From the NCBI RefSeq assembly GCF_040640215.1, contig NZ_JBFABG010000021.1:18642-82641 (forward strand): a DNA stretch of 64,000 nt, given 5' to 3'. The notes beneath the pieces are model-generated. The model made no database searches, was not told where the DNA came from, and was given only the letters and a program-made list of their open reading frames with translations. The translations under genes and the position numbers were made by a program. Shown here in pieces: positions 8,363-18,140 of this stretch. This DNA comes from Actinosynnema sp040640215. Lineage in GTDB: Bacteria; Actinomycetota; Actinomycetes; Mycobacteriales; Pseudonocardiaceae. How positions within the stretch are numbered: the first letter of the stretch is position 1; the number at the start of each line of letters is the position of its first letter.

Positions 8363-9523
8363 TCAGCGCTGTTCGAGCGCGGCCCGGTAGACGTCGACCG
8401 TCCGAGCCGCCACGTGCACCCAGGAGAACTCGCGCACCGCGCGCTCGCGCCCCGCCTCCCCGAACGCCCGCGCCCGCGCCGGATCGGCCAGCACCTCGTT
8501 CACCGCGTCCGCCAGGCCGGTCCGGAACGCCGCCACGTCCGCCTCGTCGTAGTGCACCAGCAACCCGGTCCGGCCGTGCTCCACGACCTCCGGGATGCCG
8601 CCCACGTCCGAGGCGACGACGGCGGTCCCGCACGCCATCGCCTCCAGGTTCACGATCCCCAGCGGCTCGTACACCGACGGGCACACGAACACCGCCGAGT
8701 GGCTCAGGACCTGCCGCACGTCCGCCGTCGGCAGCATCTCCCGGATCCACACCACCCCCGGCCGGGCCGCCGCGAGCTCCGCCACCGCCAGCCGCGTCTC
8801 CTCGGCGATCTCCGGCGTGTCCGGCGCGCCCGCGCACAGCACGACCTGCGCGTCGTGCGAGATCCGGTGCGCCGCCGCGACCAGGTGCCCGACGCCCTTC
8901 TGGCGGGTGATCCGGCCGACGAACGCCACGATCGGCCGGCCCGGGTCGATCCCGTGCCGCTCCAGCGCGTCCACCTCGGTCACCGGCCGGTACTGCCCGG
9001 TGTCGATCCCGTTGCGCACCACGTGCACCCGCGCCGGGTCCAGCGCCGGGTAGCAGGCCAGCACGTCGGCGCGCATCCCCTCGCTCACCGCGATGACCGC
9101 GTCCGCCGCCTCGTACGCCGACCGCTCCGCCCAGGACGAGATCCGGTAGCCGCCGCCGAGCTGCTCGGCCTTCCACGGCCGGCGCGGTTCCAGCGAGTGC
9201 GCCGTCACCACGTGCGGCACGCCGTGCAGCAACTTCGCCAGGTGCCCCGCCAGGTTGGCGTACCAGGTGTGCGAGTGCGCGAGGTCGACCCCGCCCAGCG
9301 CCGCCGCGATCTCCAGGTCGGCGGACAGCACGCCCAACGCCGGGTTCGCCGCCGCCAGCGCCGGAACCGGTTGGTAGGCAACGGCATCCGGGCGCGGTCC
9401 GCCGAACGCGTGCACGTCCACGCCCACCAGTTCGCGCAGTTTCGGCACCAGGGAGCCGACGTGCACCCCGGCACCGCCGTAGACCTCCGGCGGGTACTCC
9501 CGTGTCAGCAGTCCAATTCGCAC
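8363..9523 (-). CDS. glgM: GT4 glycosyltransferase, glycogen synthase/alpha-maltose-1-phosphate synthase
   Basis: About 386 residues with GT-B architecture. The N-terminus is RIGLLTREYPPEVYGGAGVHV. The C-terminal nucleotide-sugar site carries the family signature PSVYEPLGIVNLEAMACGTAVVAS with the E-x7-E arrangement. In Actinobacteria this enzyme, divergently paired with GlgC, uses ADP-glucose to make alpha-maltose-1-phosphate for the GlgE pathway. Older annotation calls it GlgA. The start is placed at GTG 9523, which matches the family N-terminus and has TACGGT (9536-9531) 7 bases upstream. A GTG at 9532 would add three residues and lie inside that -10 box. Confidence 0.88.
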   Translation of the reverse strand: MRIGLLTREYPPEVYGGAGVHVGSLVPKLRELVGVDVHAFGGPRPDAVAYQPVPALAAANPALGVLSADLEIAAALGGVDLAHSHTWYANLAGHLAKLLHGVPHVVTAHSLEPRRPWKAEQLGGGYRISSWAERSAYEAADAVIAVSEGMRADVLACYPALDPARVHVVRNGIDTGQYRPVTEVDALERHGIDPGRPIVAFVGRITRQKGVGHLVAAAHRISHDAQVVLCAGAPDTPEIAEETRLAVAELAAARPGVVWIREMLPTADVRQVLSHSAVFVCPSVYEPLGIVNLEAMACGTAVVASDVGGIPEVVEHGRTGLLVHYDEADVAAFRTGLADAVNEVLADPARARAFGEAGRERAVREFSWVHVAARTVDVYRAALEQR

Positions 9524-9530
9524 ACCGCCC

Positions 9531-9536
9531 ACCGTA
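9531..9536 (-). promoter_or_regulatory. -10 element for leaderless glgM
   Basis: Reverse-strand TACGGT ends 7 bases before the GTG at 9523. The glgM and glgC promoters are divergent within a 104-base gap, which would allow joint control. Confidence 0.45.
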
Positions 9537-9590
9537 ACCCCGGGTGGCCGGCCGCCCGGGTGAACAAGACGGGTCGGCGTTCCGCCGGCG

Positions 9591-9620
9591 TTGGTGGGCC
9601 GGTGCCCGCACGGTTAGGGT
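9591..9620 (+). promoter_or_regulatory. Promoter of leaderless glgC
   Basis: TTGGTG (9591-9596) and TAGGGT (9615-9620) are separated by 18 bases. The -10 box ends 7 bases before the glgC GTG at 9628, and no ribosome binding site is present. Confidence 0.5.
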
Positions 9621-9627
9621 CGTTGAC

Positions 9628-10842
9628 GTGAAAGGGCAACCGCACGTACTAGGAATTGTCCTCGCCGGTGGCGAAGGCAAACGGTTGTGGCCGTTGACCG
9701 CGGACCGGGCGAAGCCCGCGGTGCCCTTCGGCGGTAACTACCGGCTCGTCGACTTCGTGCTGTCCAACCTCGTCAACGCCGGTTTCGTCCGGCTCTGCGT
9801 GCTGACCCAGTACAAATCGCACTCCCTCGACCGCCACATCTCGACCACTTGGCGGTTGTCCAACGTCCTCGGGCAGTACGTCACCCCGGTACCCGCCCAG
9901 CAGCGCCTCGGCCCGCGCTGGTACACCGGCAGCGCCGACGCGATCTTCCAGAGCCTCAACCTCGTCAACGACGAGAGACCGGACCACGTGGTCATCTTCG
10001 GCGCGGACCACGTCTACCGGATGGACCCGGGCATGATGGTCGACCGGCACATCGAGACCGGCGCGGGCGTGACCGTGGCCGGCATCCGGGTGCCGCGTCC
10101 CGAGGCCAGGGCGTTCGGCTGCATCGACTCCGACGCGTCCGGCCTGATCACCGGCTTCCTGGAGAAACCGGCGGACCCGCCGCACGTGCCGGACGACCCG
10201 GAGGTCACCTTCGCCTCGATGGGCAACTACGTGTTCACCACGGAGGCCCTGATCGAGGCGCTGCGCGCGGACGCCGCCAACCCCGACTCGGACCACGACA
10301 TGGGCGGCGACATCATCCCCATGCTGGTCGACCAGGGGCGGGCGCACGTCTACGACTTCGCCGACAACGCGGTGCCGGGGGAGACCGACCGCGATCGCGG
10401 CTACTGGCGCGACGTGGGGACCATCGACGCCTACTACGAGGCGCACATGGACCTGGTCTCGGTGAACCCGGTGTTCAACCTCTACAACCAGGCCTGGCCG
10501 ATCCGCACCGCGACCCCGCCGCTACCGCCGGCGAAGTTCATCGCGGGCGGCAGCGCCGAGGACTCGATGGTCGGCCCGGGGTCGATCATCTCCGGCACCA
10601 TCCACGGCTCGGTCGTCTCCTCCGACGTCGTGGTGGAGAGCGGCTCGGTGGTCCAGGGCTCGGTCCTGCTGCCCGGCGTCCGCATCGGCCGGGGGGCCGT
10701 GGTGCGCCGCGCGATCCTGGACAAGAACGTGGTGGTCCCGGACGGCGCGCTGATCGGCGTCGACCACGCCACCGACCGGCAGCGCTACAGCATCTCGGCC
10801 GGTGGTGTGACCGTGCTGGGCAAGGGCGTCACGGCGGCCTGA
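9628..10842 (+). CDS. glgC: Glucose-1-phosphate adenylyltransferase
   Basis: 404 residues. It makes ADP-glucose from glucose-1-phosphate and ATP, the committed step for alpha-glucan synthesis. The pyrophosphorylase signature LAGGEGKRLWPLTADRAKPAVPFGG is at residues 10-34. The substrate-binding regions include YTGSADAIFQSL, FGADHVYRMD and YWRDVGTIDAYY. The C-terminal left-handed beta-helix shows hexapeptide-type repeats (SMVGPGSIISGTIHGSVVSS). The start is GTG 9628, from the leaderless promoter and family N-terminus. It diverges from glgM, the enzyme that uses its product, and ends in a strong terminator. Confidence 0.96.
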   Translation: MKGQPHVLGIVLAGGEGKRLWPLTADRAKPAVPFGGNYRLVDFVLSNLVNAGFVRLCVLTQYKSHSLDRHISTTWRLSNVLGQYVTPVPAQQRLGPRWYTGSADAIFQSLNLVNDERPDHVVIFGADHVYRMDPGMMVDRHIETGAGVTVAGIRVPRPEARAFGCIDSDASGLITGFLEKPADPPHVPDDPEVTFASMGNYVFTTEALIEALRADAANPDSDHDMGGDIIPMLVDQGRAHVYDFADNAVPGETDRDRGYWRDVGTIDAYYEAHMDLVSVNPVFNLYNQAWPIRTATPPLPPAKFIAGGSAEDSMVGPGSIISGTIHGSVVSSDVVVESGSVVQGSVLLPGVRIGRGAVVRRAILDKNVVVPDGALIGVDHATDRQRYSISAGGVTVLGKGVTAA

Positions 10843-10870
10843 GGCCGCACCCCGACGACCGCGCGAACGA

Positions 10871-10900
10871 GACGGGGACCCCTCGACCGGGGTCCCCGTC
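10871..10900. terminator. Bidirectional terminator between glgC and the O-methyltransferase gene
   Basis: GACGGGGACCCC pairs perfectly over 12 bp with GGGGTCCCCGTC around the loop TCGACC. It sits between two convergent genes, 28 bases after glgC. Confidence 0.75.
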
Positions 10901-11028
10901 CGCAGCTCGCCGCACTTCCCCGCACCTGATCGGCCGCCGCCCGCCCGCTCGGCCGGCCGACTCCACTCACCTGGCTGACCGCCGAACGAGTGGACCGGCC
11001 CGCTCCCACCCGCGCGGTCCGCGCCGCC

Positions 11029-11655
11029 TCACTCCACCTTCGCGGCGACCAGCAGCCCGTCACCCAGGGGCAGGATGACCGGCGCGAGCCGGTCGTCGTC
11101 CCGCACCGACCGCGCCACCTCCCGCATCGCCGAGGTCGCGGGGTCGCGGTGGGAGGCGTCGGCCACCCGCCCCTCCCAGAGCACGTTGTCGAACGCGATC
11201 ACGCCACCGGTGCGCAGCAGCCGCACGCCTTCTTCCAGGTACTTCGGGTACTCGGTCTTCACCGCGTCCACGAACACCAGGTCGTAGGCGTCGTCGGTGA
11301 GCCGGGGCAGCACGTCCAGCGCCTGACCCATGATCAGCCGGGTCCGGGACACCGCGACACCCGCTTCGGCGAACGCCACCCGCGCCGCCCGCTGGTGCTC
11401 GGGCTCGGCGTCGATCGAGGTCAGCACGCCCGCCGCCGGCATCCCGCCGAGCAGGTAGAGCGAGCCGACACCCGCGCCCGTGCCCACCTCCACCACGGCC
11501 TTGGCCTGCAACGCGGCGGCCAGGAACCGCAGCGCCGCGCCGCCGCCGGCCCCGATCGGCACGCAGCCCAGGTCGGCTCCCCGTGCCCGAGCGGCCGTGA
11601 TCACGGCGTCCTCGGGCAGGTAGCCCTCCACGTACTCGCGCAGCGGCGCATCCAC
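11029..11655 (-). CDS. SAM-dependent O-methyltransferase (class I, CCoAOMT-like)
   Basis: 208 residues. The SAM-binding motif VVEVGTGAGVGSLYL, an SIDAEPEHQRAAR strand-helix and the DLVFVDAVKTEYPKYLE segment match the small cation-dependent O-methyltransferase family (Pfam Methyltransf_3). The position immediately upstream of, and divergent from, sigE is the same as M. tuberculosis Rv1220c. Its substrate is unknown, and the long-standing linkage to sigE suggests an envelope or stress role. The GTG start at 11655 has TAACCT (11667-11662) 6 bases upstream, a leaderless arrangement. Confidence 0.88.
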   Translation of the reverse strand: MDAPLREYVEGYLPEDAVITAARARGADLGCVPIGAGGGAALRFLAAALQAKAVVEVGTGAGVGSLYLLGGMPAAGVLTSIDAEPEHQRAARVAFAEAGVAVSRTRLIMGQALDVLPRLTDDAYDLVFVDAVKTEYPKYLEEGVRLLRTGGVIAFDNVLWEGRVADASHRDPATSAMREVARSVRDDDRLAPVILPLGDGLLVAAKVE

Positions 11656-11816
11656 AGCGAGAGGTTAACGCCGGACGCGGCGGATCGGGTGAATCTCCCG
11701 CGCACCGGAATTCTCAGCCAGCTCTCAGCCGACTCTCACCATCGTTATAAGGGAGCCGGTCACGCTGGGTCCCAGCCGGGAACCCGCGGGGAACAGGTTC
11801 CGGCGCAGGACCCACG

Positions 11817-11843
11817 GGGAACACGTGAACCGCAGCGAACGTT
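11817..11843 (+). promoter_or_regulatory. Candidate ECF (SigE-type) promoter upstream of sigE
   Basis: GGGAAC (11817-11822) followed after 17 bases by CGTT (11840-11843) fits the ECF consensus GGAAC-N16-18-CGTT. It lies about 50 bases before the sigE start, suggesting autoregulation. A nearby palindrome, GGAAC-AG-GTTCC (11790-11801), duplicates the -35 core in both directions. Confidence 0.45.
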
Positions 11844-11891
11844 GATCCGTGCAGCAGGGCAGCCAGCCCACTGGAGGTGCTTCACCGCCCG

Positions 11892-12464
11892 ATGCCAACC
11901 CAGCCGTATACCGCCACAGCTCCCATCGACGACACGGAGTGGATCGTGCCGACGTGGGACCAGGTCGTCCGCGACCACGCCGACCGGGTGTACCGGCTGG
12001 CCTACCGCCTGACCGGGAACCAGCACGACGCCGAGGACCTCACCCAGGAAACCTTCATCCGGGTGTTCCGCTCCCTCGCGTCCTACCAGCCCGGCACGTT
12101 CGAGGGCTGGTTGCACCGCATCACCACGAACCTGTTCCTGGACATGGTCCGCCGCCGCTCCAAGTTCCGCATGGAGGGGCTGCCCGACGACGCCGACCGC
12201 GTCGCCGGCGACGACCCGTCACCCGAACAGGTATACACCGACACCCACCTGGACCCCGACCTCCAGGCCGCGCTCGACGAGTTGCCCCCGGACTTCCGCG
12301 CCGCAGTAGTGTTGTGTGATGTCGAAGGTCTGTCGTACGAAGAGATCGGCGCGACCCTCGGCGTGAAGCTGGGTACCGTGAGGAGCAGGATCCACCGGGG
12401 CCGCCAGGCCCTGCGCGCCTCATTGGAACGCCGTCGGGGTCTCGTCCGGGAGGACTCTGCATGA
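11892..12464 (+). CDS. sigE: ECF RNA polymerase sigma factor SigE
   Basis: 190 residues from ATG 11892. Region 2 shows VYRLAYRLTGNQHDAEDLTQETFIRVFRSL and continues through GWLHRITTNLFLDMVRRRSKFRM. Region 4 has ALDELPPDFRAAVVLCDVEGLSYEEIGATLGVKLGTVRSRIHRGR with the usual helix-turn-helix. It directs transcription of envelope-stress genes and is controlled by the zinc anti-sigma factor encoded next. The start is uncertain. GGAGG lies 14 bases before the ATG and directly abuts an in-frame GTG at 11877. The stop overlaps the rseA start as ATGA. Gene order sigE-rseA-htrA-tatB equals M. tuberculosis Rv1221-1224. Confidence 0.95.
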   Translation: MPTQPYTATAPIDDTEWIVPTWDQVVRDHADRVYRLAYRLTGNQHDAEDLTQETFIRVFRSLASYQPGTFEGWLHRITTNLFLDMVRRRSKFRMEGLPDDADRVAGDDPSPEQVYTDTHLDPDLQAALDELPPDFRAAVVLCDVEGLSYEEIGATLGVKLGTVRSRIHRGRQALRASLERRRGLVREDSA

Positions 12465-13111
12465 CCGATCTGCGAGGTTGGGGACTGTCCGAGCAGCACC
12501 TGCTGCCCGACGCGGTCGTCGCCTTCGTCGACGGCGAGCTGTCGAGGTCGGCGCACGGCCGTGCGTCCGCGCACCTGGCGCGCTGCCCGTTCTGCGCGGC
12601 GGAGGCCTACTCGCAGCAACAGGCGAGGTCGGCCGTCCGCACGGCGGAAACCCCGTGCGCCCCGGCGGGCCTGCTGGCCAAGCTCGGCGCGATCCCGCAG
12701 GAAGTCGACCTCCCCAGCGCCCCCGACGGCCTGGCGGTCACCGAGGACGGCCAACTGGTGACCGTGCAGCGCCCCGACCGCGCGGCCTTCGGCACCGGCC
12801 CGGTCCTGGGCCAGAGCCGCCCCTTCGGCACCGGCAGCCGCTTCGGCAGCCGAGCCCGCCAGGGAGCGGGCGTGGTCGTCTCGGGCCTCATGCTGGGAGC
12901 ACTCGCCCTGGTGGTCCCGGGCAGCGAAGACCCGGCCTCCACCCCGGCTCAAGGCAGCACCCCGGCTCCGTACCCGGCGGTAGCGCCCTCCCTGGTCGGC
13001 GACGGCGCACGCCTGGGCGACACCTTCCGCCCCGTCGCGAACACCGACGCGGCAGGCCCCAGGGCGGCCAAGGCAGGCAGACCAGCCGCCAACGCCCTCC
13101 TCCACCGCTGA
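12461..13111 (+). CDS. rseA: Zinc-associated anti-sigma factor (RseA-type)
   Basis: 216 residues. The N-terminal anti-sigma domain has the ZAS motif H38-x3-C42-x2-C45 (HLARCPFC), which binds zinc and grips SigE. A long low-complexity linker leads to one hydrophobic helix at about residues 135-153 and a P/A-rich outer tail, so it looks like a membrane-spanning anti-sigma factor. It overlaps sigE by 4 bases, giving coupled and balanced synthesis. The gene for an HtrA protease follows. In mycobacteria the SigE-RseA-HtrA set is part of envelope stress control. Confidence 0.9.
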   Translation: MTDLRGWGLSEQHLLPDAVVAFVDGELSRSAHGRASAHLARCPFCAAEAYSQQQARSAVRTAETPCAPAGLLAKLGAIPQEVDLPSAPDGLAVTEDGQLVTVQRPDRAAFGTGPVLGQSRPFGTGSRFGSRARQGAGVVVSGLMLGALALVVPGSEDPASTPAQGSTPAPYPAVAPSLVGDGARLGDTFRPVANTDAAGPRAAKAGRPAANALLHR

Positions 13112-13200
13112 CACACCCCCAATTCGGCCCCCAGGTCCCGGCCCGGCCCCGCAACACCCCCTCCGGCCCCGTCGAGAGCCGCCCGCGCCCGCCCCACCCC

Positions 13201-13246
13201 CACCGTGAGCCGCGCACGCGCCCGCCCACCGTGAGCCGCGCACGCG
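13201..13246. repeat. Two 20-bp direct repeats in the rseA-htrA spacer
   Basis: CACCGTGAGCCGCGCACGCG occurs at 13201-13220 and 13227-13246 (26-base period). The 297-base spacer around it (13112-13408) is extremely C-rich on this strand and encodes nothing recognisable. The repeats may be a binding site in the htrA leader or simple slippage. Confidence 0.5.
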
Positions 13247-13408
13247 TGCCCCCACCCCCACTGACGACAACTTCACCGATCACCCGGCACGATTGACCCG
13301 GCAGCACCGGGCGGCCGGCGACTCAGACCGCCCCGGGAGCCATTCGTGCGACCGGGCCGCCTTCGTGGCCAGGTCGAGCAGTCAGGCAACACCGACGTGC
13401 GGGGAGCG

Positions 13409-14944
<1,536 letters not shown>

Positions 14945-14989
14945 CGGCTAGTCTGGCCAAGGGCGGCAGTCGGCGGAGGGGGCAGACGA

Positions 14990-15403
14990 GTGTTCGACAG
15001 CATCGGCTGGGTAGAGGTCCTCATCATCGTGGTCGCGGGCCTCTTCATCCTGGGCCCTGAACGCCTACCCTCAGCCGCCGCGTGGGTGGGCAAGACCGTG
15101 CGTCAGGCCCGCGACTACGCGACGGGCGCACGTGATCAACTGAAGCAGGAGATGGGCCCGGAGTTCGAGCAGTTGCGCAAGCCCCTGGAAGACCTCCGGG
15201 AACTACGCAACTTCGACCCGAAACGCGCCATCACCAAACACCTGTGGGACGACGTACCGACGAACGGCAACACCACGAAGCCGAACAACTTCCCGGGTCT
15301 TCATACGACGACCCCCCAGGGACCGACAGGCGCACGGGAGCGGGAACGCGAACGCCCACTGCAACAAGGCGAACGCCCCCCATACGACCCAGACGCCACC
15401 TGA
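14990..15403 (+). CDS. tatB: Twin-arginine translocase subunit TatB
   Basis: 137 residues. The N-terminal pattern MFDSIGWVEVLIIVVAGLFILGPERLP (one transmembrane helix, then the G-P-E-R-L-P hinge and an amphipathic helix with AAWVGKTVRQAR) is diagnostic of TatB. A long charged C-terminal tail follows. TatB receives folded Tat substrates together with TatC. The GTG start has GGAGGGGG 10 bases upstream. It is the last gene of the sigE-rseA-htrA-tatB run. Its stop codon is built into the base of the terminator hairpin. Confidence 0.93.
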   Translation: MFDSIGWVEVLIIVVAGLFILGPERLPSAAAWVGKTVRQARDYATGARDQLKQEMGPEFEQLRKPLEDLRELRNFDPKRAITKHLWDDVPTNGNTTKPNNFPGLHTTTPQGPTGARERERERPLQQGERPPYDPDAT

Positions 15404-15449
15404 GCACAAAAAGGGCGCGCACCGCGAGGTGCGCGCCCTTTTTGTGCTC
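15402..15449. terminator. 22-bp perfect terminator hairpin overlapping the tatB stop
   Basis: Bases 15402-15423 pair perfectly with 15428-15449 around a GCGA tetraloop. The arms begin with an A-rich run and end with a T-rich run, so it has a U-tract in both directions and can act bidirectionally. The outermost pairs include the last two bases of the tatB stop codon. Confidence 0.9.
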
Positions 15450-15468
15450 AACACAAAGCGCCCGAAGA

Positions 15469-15597
15469 GTCGTGTCATCCCCGTGTGGCCCGCGCGCAGC
15501 GAACCGCGCTTGAGCTGGGAGTGCAAGCACGCTTTTCGCTTGCACTCCCAGCTCAAGGGTGGTTGTCTCAGACCGGGCCACACGGGGATGACACGAC
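15469..15597. repeat. Nested long inverted repeat (24-bp outer and 20-bp inner perfect arms)
   Basis: Outer arms 15469-15492 and 15574-15597 are perfect 24-bp reverse complements (GTCGTGTCATCCCC... and its partner). Inner arms 15509-15528 and 15538-15557 are perfect 20-bp complements around the loop ACGCTTTTC. They are separated from the outer arms by two unpaired 16-base segments of equal length. The whole 129-base element folds into one long hairpin with a symmetric internal loop. It lies in the 402-base gap between tatB and mrp. It resembles a dispersed palindromic repeat or non-autonomous mobile unit. Open frames read through it on both strands are by-products of the symmetry. Confidence 0.85.
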
Positions 15598-15703
15598 GAA
15601 CCACCGCTTTTCCGTCATCCTTGGCGGCTCGCCCGTCCGGCGAGGACGCTTTCCCTAGTCTCACGCTCACCGCCCACGCTCACCGCTTACGGCTTACGCC
15701 ATT

Positions 15704-15725
15704 CCACGCCACGCCACGCCACGCC
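15704..15725. repeat. Short tandem repeat of CCACG
   Basis: CCACG is repeated four times and is preceded by near-repeats of ACGCTCACCGC (15663-15690). The rest of 15598-15805 shows no gene. Confidence 0.6.
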
Positions 15726-15805
15726 GGTAAACAACACGCGGTATGAGCGCGCCCGCCTTTCACCGCTAAACGAGCGCGCAGCCCCTCAAAAACCCACTCG
15801 GCAGC

Positions 15806-16942
15806 TCAACGCCCAGCCGGGGACACGTTCAGCAGCCGCCCGGCCAGACCGCGCGAGCGAACCGACAACCTGTCCGCCACCGCGGTGAGCACCTGAGCCG
15901 CGATCGAAGTCGGCGACGCCAGCACGATCGGCGTCCCCGAGTCGCCCTGCTCCCGGACCCGGGGGTCCAGCGGCACCTGGCCGAGCAGTGGCACGTCGGC
16001 ACCCACGGCCTGGGTCAGCGACGCGGCCACGGCCGCGCCACCGCCACTGCCGAACACGTCCATCCGCGACCCGTCCGGCAGTTCCAGCCAGGACATGTTC
16101 TCGATGACCCCGGCCACCCGCTGACGCGTCTGCAACGCGATCGACCCGGCCCGCTCGGCCACCTCGGCGGCGGCCTGCTGCGGCGTGGTCACCACCAGGA
16201 TCTCCGCGTTCGGCACCAACTGCGCCACCGAGATCGCGACGTCGCCGGTGCCCGGCGGCAGGTCCATCAGCAGCACGTCGAGGTCGCCCCAGAACACGTC
16301 CGCCAGGAACTGCTGCAACGCCCGGTGCAGCATCGGTCCGCGCCACACCACGGGCGTGTTGCCCGGCGTGAACATCCCGATCGAGATCAGCTTCACGCCG
16401 TGCGACTGCGGCGGCATGATCATCTTTTCGACCTGCGTCGGACGCGCGTCCGTACCCAGCATCCGGGGGATCGAGTGCCCGTAGATGTCCGCGTCCACGA
16501 CGCCGACCGACAGGCCGCGCGCCGCCATCGCCACGGCCAGGTTCACCGTCACGCTCGACTTGCCGACGCCGCCCTTGCCGGACGCGACGCAGTAGACCCG
16601 CGTCAGCGAACCCGGCTGGGCGAACGGGATGACCGGCTCCTCCACCCCGCCGCGCAGCGACTTCCGGAGCTCGGTCCGCTGGGCGTCGCTCATCACGTCC
16701 AGCACCACCCGGACCGCCGTCACGCCGTCCAACGTCGACACGGCTGCCGTCACATCCGCGGTGATCTTGTCGCGCATCGGGCAGCCGGCGACGGTCAGGT
16801 AGACCTCGACGTCGACGACCCCGTCGGTCACCGTCACCGACTTCACCATGCCGAGGTCCGTGATGGGCCGCCGGATTTCGGGGTCCTGGACGGTCGCCAG
16901 CACCTTGTGCACGTCGTCAACGGTGGTAAGGGTCTGCGTCAC
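15806..16942 (-). CDS. mrp: Mrp/NBP35 family iron-sulfur carrier ATPase
   Basis: 378 residues. An N-terminal MIP18-like domain (about 1-90, with AGCPMRDKI) precedes the P-loop ATPase domain. The latter has the deviant Walker A SGKGGVGKS, DADIYGHSIPRMLG, and the switch region DLPPGTGDVAISVAQ. Proteins of this type bind and transfer Fe-S clusters to apo-proteins in the cytosol. The usual C-terminal CxxC of the family is not evident here. The start is GTG 16942. The gene corresponds to M. tuberculosis Rv1229c by position, convergent to the sigE-tatB unit. Confidence 0.92.
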   Translation of the reverse strand: MTQTLTTVDDVHKVLATVQDPEIRRPITDLGMVKSVTVTDGVVDVEVYLTVAGCPMRDKITADVTAAVSTLDGVTAVRVVLDVMSDAQRTELRKSLRGGVEEPVIPFAQPGSLTRVYCVASGKGGVGKSSVTVNLAVAMAARGLSVGVVDADIYGHSIPRMLGTDARPTQVEKMIMPPQSHGVKLISIGMFTPGNTPVVWRGPMLHRALQQFLADVFWGDLDVLLMDLPPGTGDVAISVAQLVPNAEILVVTTPQQAAAEVAERAGSIALQTRQRVAGVIENMSWLELPDGSRMDVFGSGGGAAVAASLTQAVGADVPLLGQVPLDPRVREQGDSGTPIVLASPTSIAAQVLTAVADRLSVRSRGLAGRLLNVSPAGR

Positions 16943-17063
16943 TGGATCGCCTTCGATCGCCTACAGAGGAGAACGCCATGCTACGGCGGCGCGGCGTACC
17001 TCCAAGCTACCGGTAGGTCACCTGGAATCCGGGGCCAGCGCGAAGCCGGTCGCGTGCTTTCCG

Positions 17064-17069
17064 TAACAT
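17064..17069 (+). promoter_or_regulatory. -10 element for leaderless marR-type gene
   Basis: TAACAT ends 8 bases before the GTG at 17078. No Shine-Dalgarno sequence is visible. It lies in the divergent 135-base gap with mrp. Confidence 0.45.
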
Positions 17070-17077
17070 TGCCGCCT

Positions 17078-17539
17078 GTGCCGGAAACCGGAAGTGCCCG
17101 GTTGCCCACCCGAACCGAGCTCGGTGTGTGGCGATCCTTCCTCCGGGCCCATGCGCGGCTCACTCGGATCATGGAAGCCGAACTGATCGCCGAGCAGCGC
17201 CTGTCGCTCGCGGCCTACGACGTCCTCGTGCAGCTCGCCGAGGCTCCGCAGTACCGACTGCGGATGACCGAACTGGCGGATGCCGTCCTGCTGTCGCGCT
17301 CCGGCGTGACCCGACTGGTCGACCGGTTGGAGCGCGCCGGTCTCGTGCTCCGGGAACGCGCCGACGGCGACGGCCGCGGCGTGGTCGCGGTGCTGACCCC
17401 CCTCGGCCTCGACCGGCTGCGCATCGCGTCGGGCACCCACCTGACCGGTGTGACGCGGCACTTCGCCGAGGTGTTCAGCCTGGCCGAACTGGAGGCGTTC
17501 GGCCGGTCCTGCGAGCGGCTGGCCTCCGAAGACCGCTGA
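17078..17539 (+). CDS. MarR family transcriptional regulator
   Basis: 153 residues. The winged helix-turn-helix shows YDVLVQLAEAPQYRLRMTELADAVLLSRSGVTRLVDRLERAGLVLRE, followed by the wing (GDGRGVVAVLTPLGLDRL) and the dimerisation helices. Members usually bind small phenolic or oxidised ligands and repress adjacent genes. The GTG start follows a leaderless -10 and precedes the conserved helix 1. It diverges from mrp, so mrp is the closest possible target. The ligand and regulon are unknown. Confidence 0.88.
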   Translation: MPETGSARLPTRTELGVWRSFLRAHARLTRIMEAELIAEQRLSLAAYDVLVQLAEAPQYRLRMTELADAVLLSRSGVTRLVDRLERAGLVLRERADGDGRGVVAVLTPLGLDRLRIASGTHLTGVTRHFAEVFSLAELEAFGRSCERLASEDR

Positions 17540-17633
17540 CCTCCGGCCAGTCGCGCCGGCAGACCGCCCCCAACCCACCCAACCACCAACCGCTCGCACA
17601 CCCGCACCCGACAAACAATCGAGCCAGAAGACC

Positions 17634-18140
17634 TCAGGACGGCACGTCGTCCCACCGCGGATCGTCCTTGGCCGCCTTGCGGCGCTGCTCCCGGAACACC
17701 CGGTCGAGTTCACTGCGCAGGAAGTCCCGCGTAGCGACCTCCCCGACCGCGATCCGCAGCGCGGCCAGCTCACGCGCCAGGTACTCGGTGTCGGCCTTGG
17801 TCTGGGCGGCCCGCGAGCGGTCCTCCTCCAACGACACCCGGTCCCGGTCGTCCTGCCGGTTCTGGGCCAGCAGGATCAACGGCGCGGCGTACGCGGCCTG
17901 CGTGGAGAACGCCAGGTTGAGCAGGATGAACGGGTACGGGTCCCACTGGAGCGAGACCGCGACCAGGTTCAGCGTGATCCACACGATCACGAGCAGCGTC
18001 TGCCAGAACAGGAACTTGCCGGTGCCGAGGAACCGGGCCAGGCGTTCGGAGAACCGCCCGAACGCCTCCCGGTCGAGCTCGAACCGGAACCGGCCCGGGG
18101 TGCGCGGCTGATCCAACCGGCGGCGCGGCAGTTCAGGCAT
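17634..18140 (-). CDS. DUF1003 membrane protein
   Basis: 168 residues. Two transmembrane helices (about 43-63 FLFWQTLLVIVWITLNLVAV and 71-91 FILLNLAFSTQAAYAAPLILL) flank a WDPYPFILLN loop. A coiled-coil cytoplasmic tail with DR and ER repeats follows. This is the DUF1003 pattern, and the family role is unknown. It overlaps the upstream MgtE-N/CBS gene by 8 bases, a linkage also seen as Rv1231c-Rv1232c in M. tuberculosis. That suggests the two proteins act together, perhaps in Mg2+ sensing. Confidence 0.85.
   Translation of the reverse strand: MPELPRRRLDQPRTPGRFRFELDREAFGRFSERLARFLGTGKFLFWQTLLVIVWITLNLVAVSLQWDPYPFILLNLAFSTQAAYAAPLILLAQNRQDDRDRVSLEEDRSRAAQTKADTEYLARELAALRIAVGEVATRDFLRSELDRVFREQRRKAAKDDPRWDDVPS

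Noticed and set aside
15203..15746. Several open frames on both strands in the tatB-mrp gap
   Set aside because: They arise from the perfect inverted repeats, which give similar peptides in both directions. No ribosome site or family resemblance.
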